Shown piece by piece: positions 63,834-64,000 of a stretch of 64,000 bases of DNA (position 1 is its first letter; every line of letters begins with the position of its first letter). Made by a program: the position numbers and the translations under genes. The notes below the pieces were generated by a model that was not told where the DNA came from, searched no databases, and was given only the letters and a program-made list of their open reading frames with translations. Source of the DNA: AP-15 sp963845735 (GTDB taxonomy: Bacteria; Pseudomonadota; Alphaproteobacteria; ATCC43930; CGMCC-115725); the NCBI GenBank assembly GCA_963845735.1, contig CAWJTR010000039.1:62001-126000 (forward strand), given 5' to 3'.

Positions 63834-64000
63834 GTGCCGCCCTCTGAGCAGGCCTCCGCGGCCGCCGGCGGCAGCTATGGTCGGGCTGCGCGCGCCCTGC
63901 ACTGGTTCGTCGCGGCGCTCGCGGTCATGGTCGTTGCGTTCGGCTGGGCAACGGAAGCGGCGGCGCGCAACACTCCTGCACGAGGTAGCCTCCTGCTACT
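63834..64000 (+). CDS. Cytochrome b561-type protein, 3' end outside the window
   Basis: The beginning of a di-haem membrane cytochrome of the bacterial b561 family. YGRAARALHWFVAALAVMVV holds the first haem-ligand His in helix 1, followed by FGWATEAAARNTPARGSLLL. It would transfer electrons across the inner membrane, for example as a superoxide:ubiquinone oxidoreductase. GTG 63834 is the likely start, but the frame is open upstream to 63777. The remaining three helices are beyond base 64000. Confidence 0.75.
   Translation, partial: MPPSEQASAAAGGSYGRAARALHWFVAALAVMVVAFGWATEAAARNTPARGSLLL

Noticed and set aside
1..64000. CRISPR array
   Set aside because: No regularly spaced repeats of 23-40 bases were seen; the only tandem repeats are two-copy 12- and 18-base periods.

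Overview
The window is high-GC DNA (visibly about two-thirds G+C outside one island) that looks alphaproteobacterial, most likely a soil or root-associated Rhizobiales/Rhodospirillales-type chromosome. This rests on codon use, on small proteins of rhizobial type, on the hybrid histidine kinases, DUF2950-DUF3300 pair and TPP-enzyme pair, and on the kinds of insertion sequence present. The placement is an inference; no rRNA or single-copy marker is present.

Layout. 1-14072 is mostly ordinary chromosome: the 3' part of a hybrid sensor kinase, a DUF1800-DUF1501 pair, a lipoprotein, a two-subunit TPP decarboxylase-like enzyme, an SDR, a sirtuin, DUF2950 and DUF3300 proteins, a formylglycine-generating-type enzyme, an FtsJ-like methyltransferase and a second SDR. 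14253-17700 is an insertion-sequence graveyard (ISNCY-type element, IS1595 and IS91-integrase scraps, an intact IS110). 17917-29352 carries an MFS permease, a PatB/MalY lyase, a second hybrid kinase, an ABM monooxygenase with an LLM flavin oxidoreductase, a broken EamA exporter and a mobile-element chimera that removed the front of an ECF sigma factor. 29540-30700 is a sharply AT-rich island holding the decayed C-terminal half of a NACHT NTPase, a family known for phage defence. It is cut off by an IS1595 transposase and followed by small orphan genes, one with a HEPN-like R-x4-H motif. 33389-47408 is a mixed housekeeping and accessory region: broken efflux pump, methyltransferases, a LysR regulator divergent from an MFS gene, phosphatases, HisE, rhodanese and transglutaminase. 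An NTF2-like gene here is split by an IS66 scrap. 47915-58447 contains several broken genes around a GFA/2-oxoglutarate-oxygenase/cupin cluster and a tRNA-Ser(UGA). 58516-64000 has a hydroxyacid dehydrogenase, two further degenerate IS elements, an MscS channel with a cyclic-nucleotide-type domain and the start of a cytochrome b561.

The most striking global property is the density of broken genes. At least twenty recognisable reading frames carry frameshifts, in-frame stops or truncations, including five of seven MFS permeases. Either this lineage is decaying, with IS activity, or the assembly carries many indel errors. Truncations at IS boundaries and internal UAG/UGA at expected Trp codons point to real decay for some genes; single-base indels could be either. 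I found no intact, clearly new multi-gene system. The best leads are the NACHT/HEPN-like remnant island, the IS110 noncoding end, the TPP pair, and an SDR that lacks its catalytic motif.
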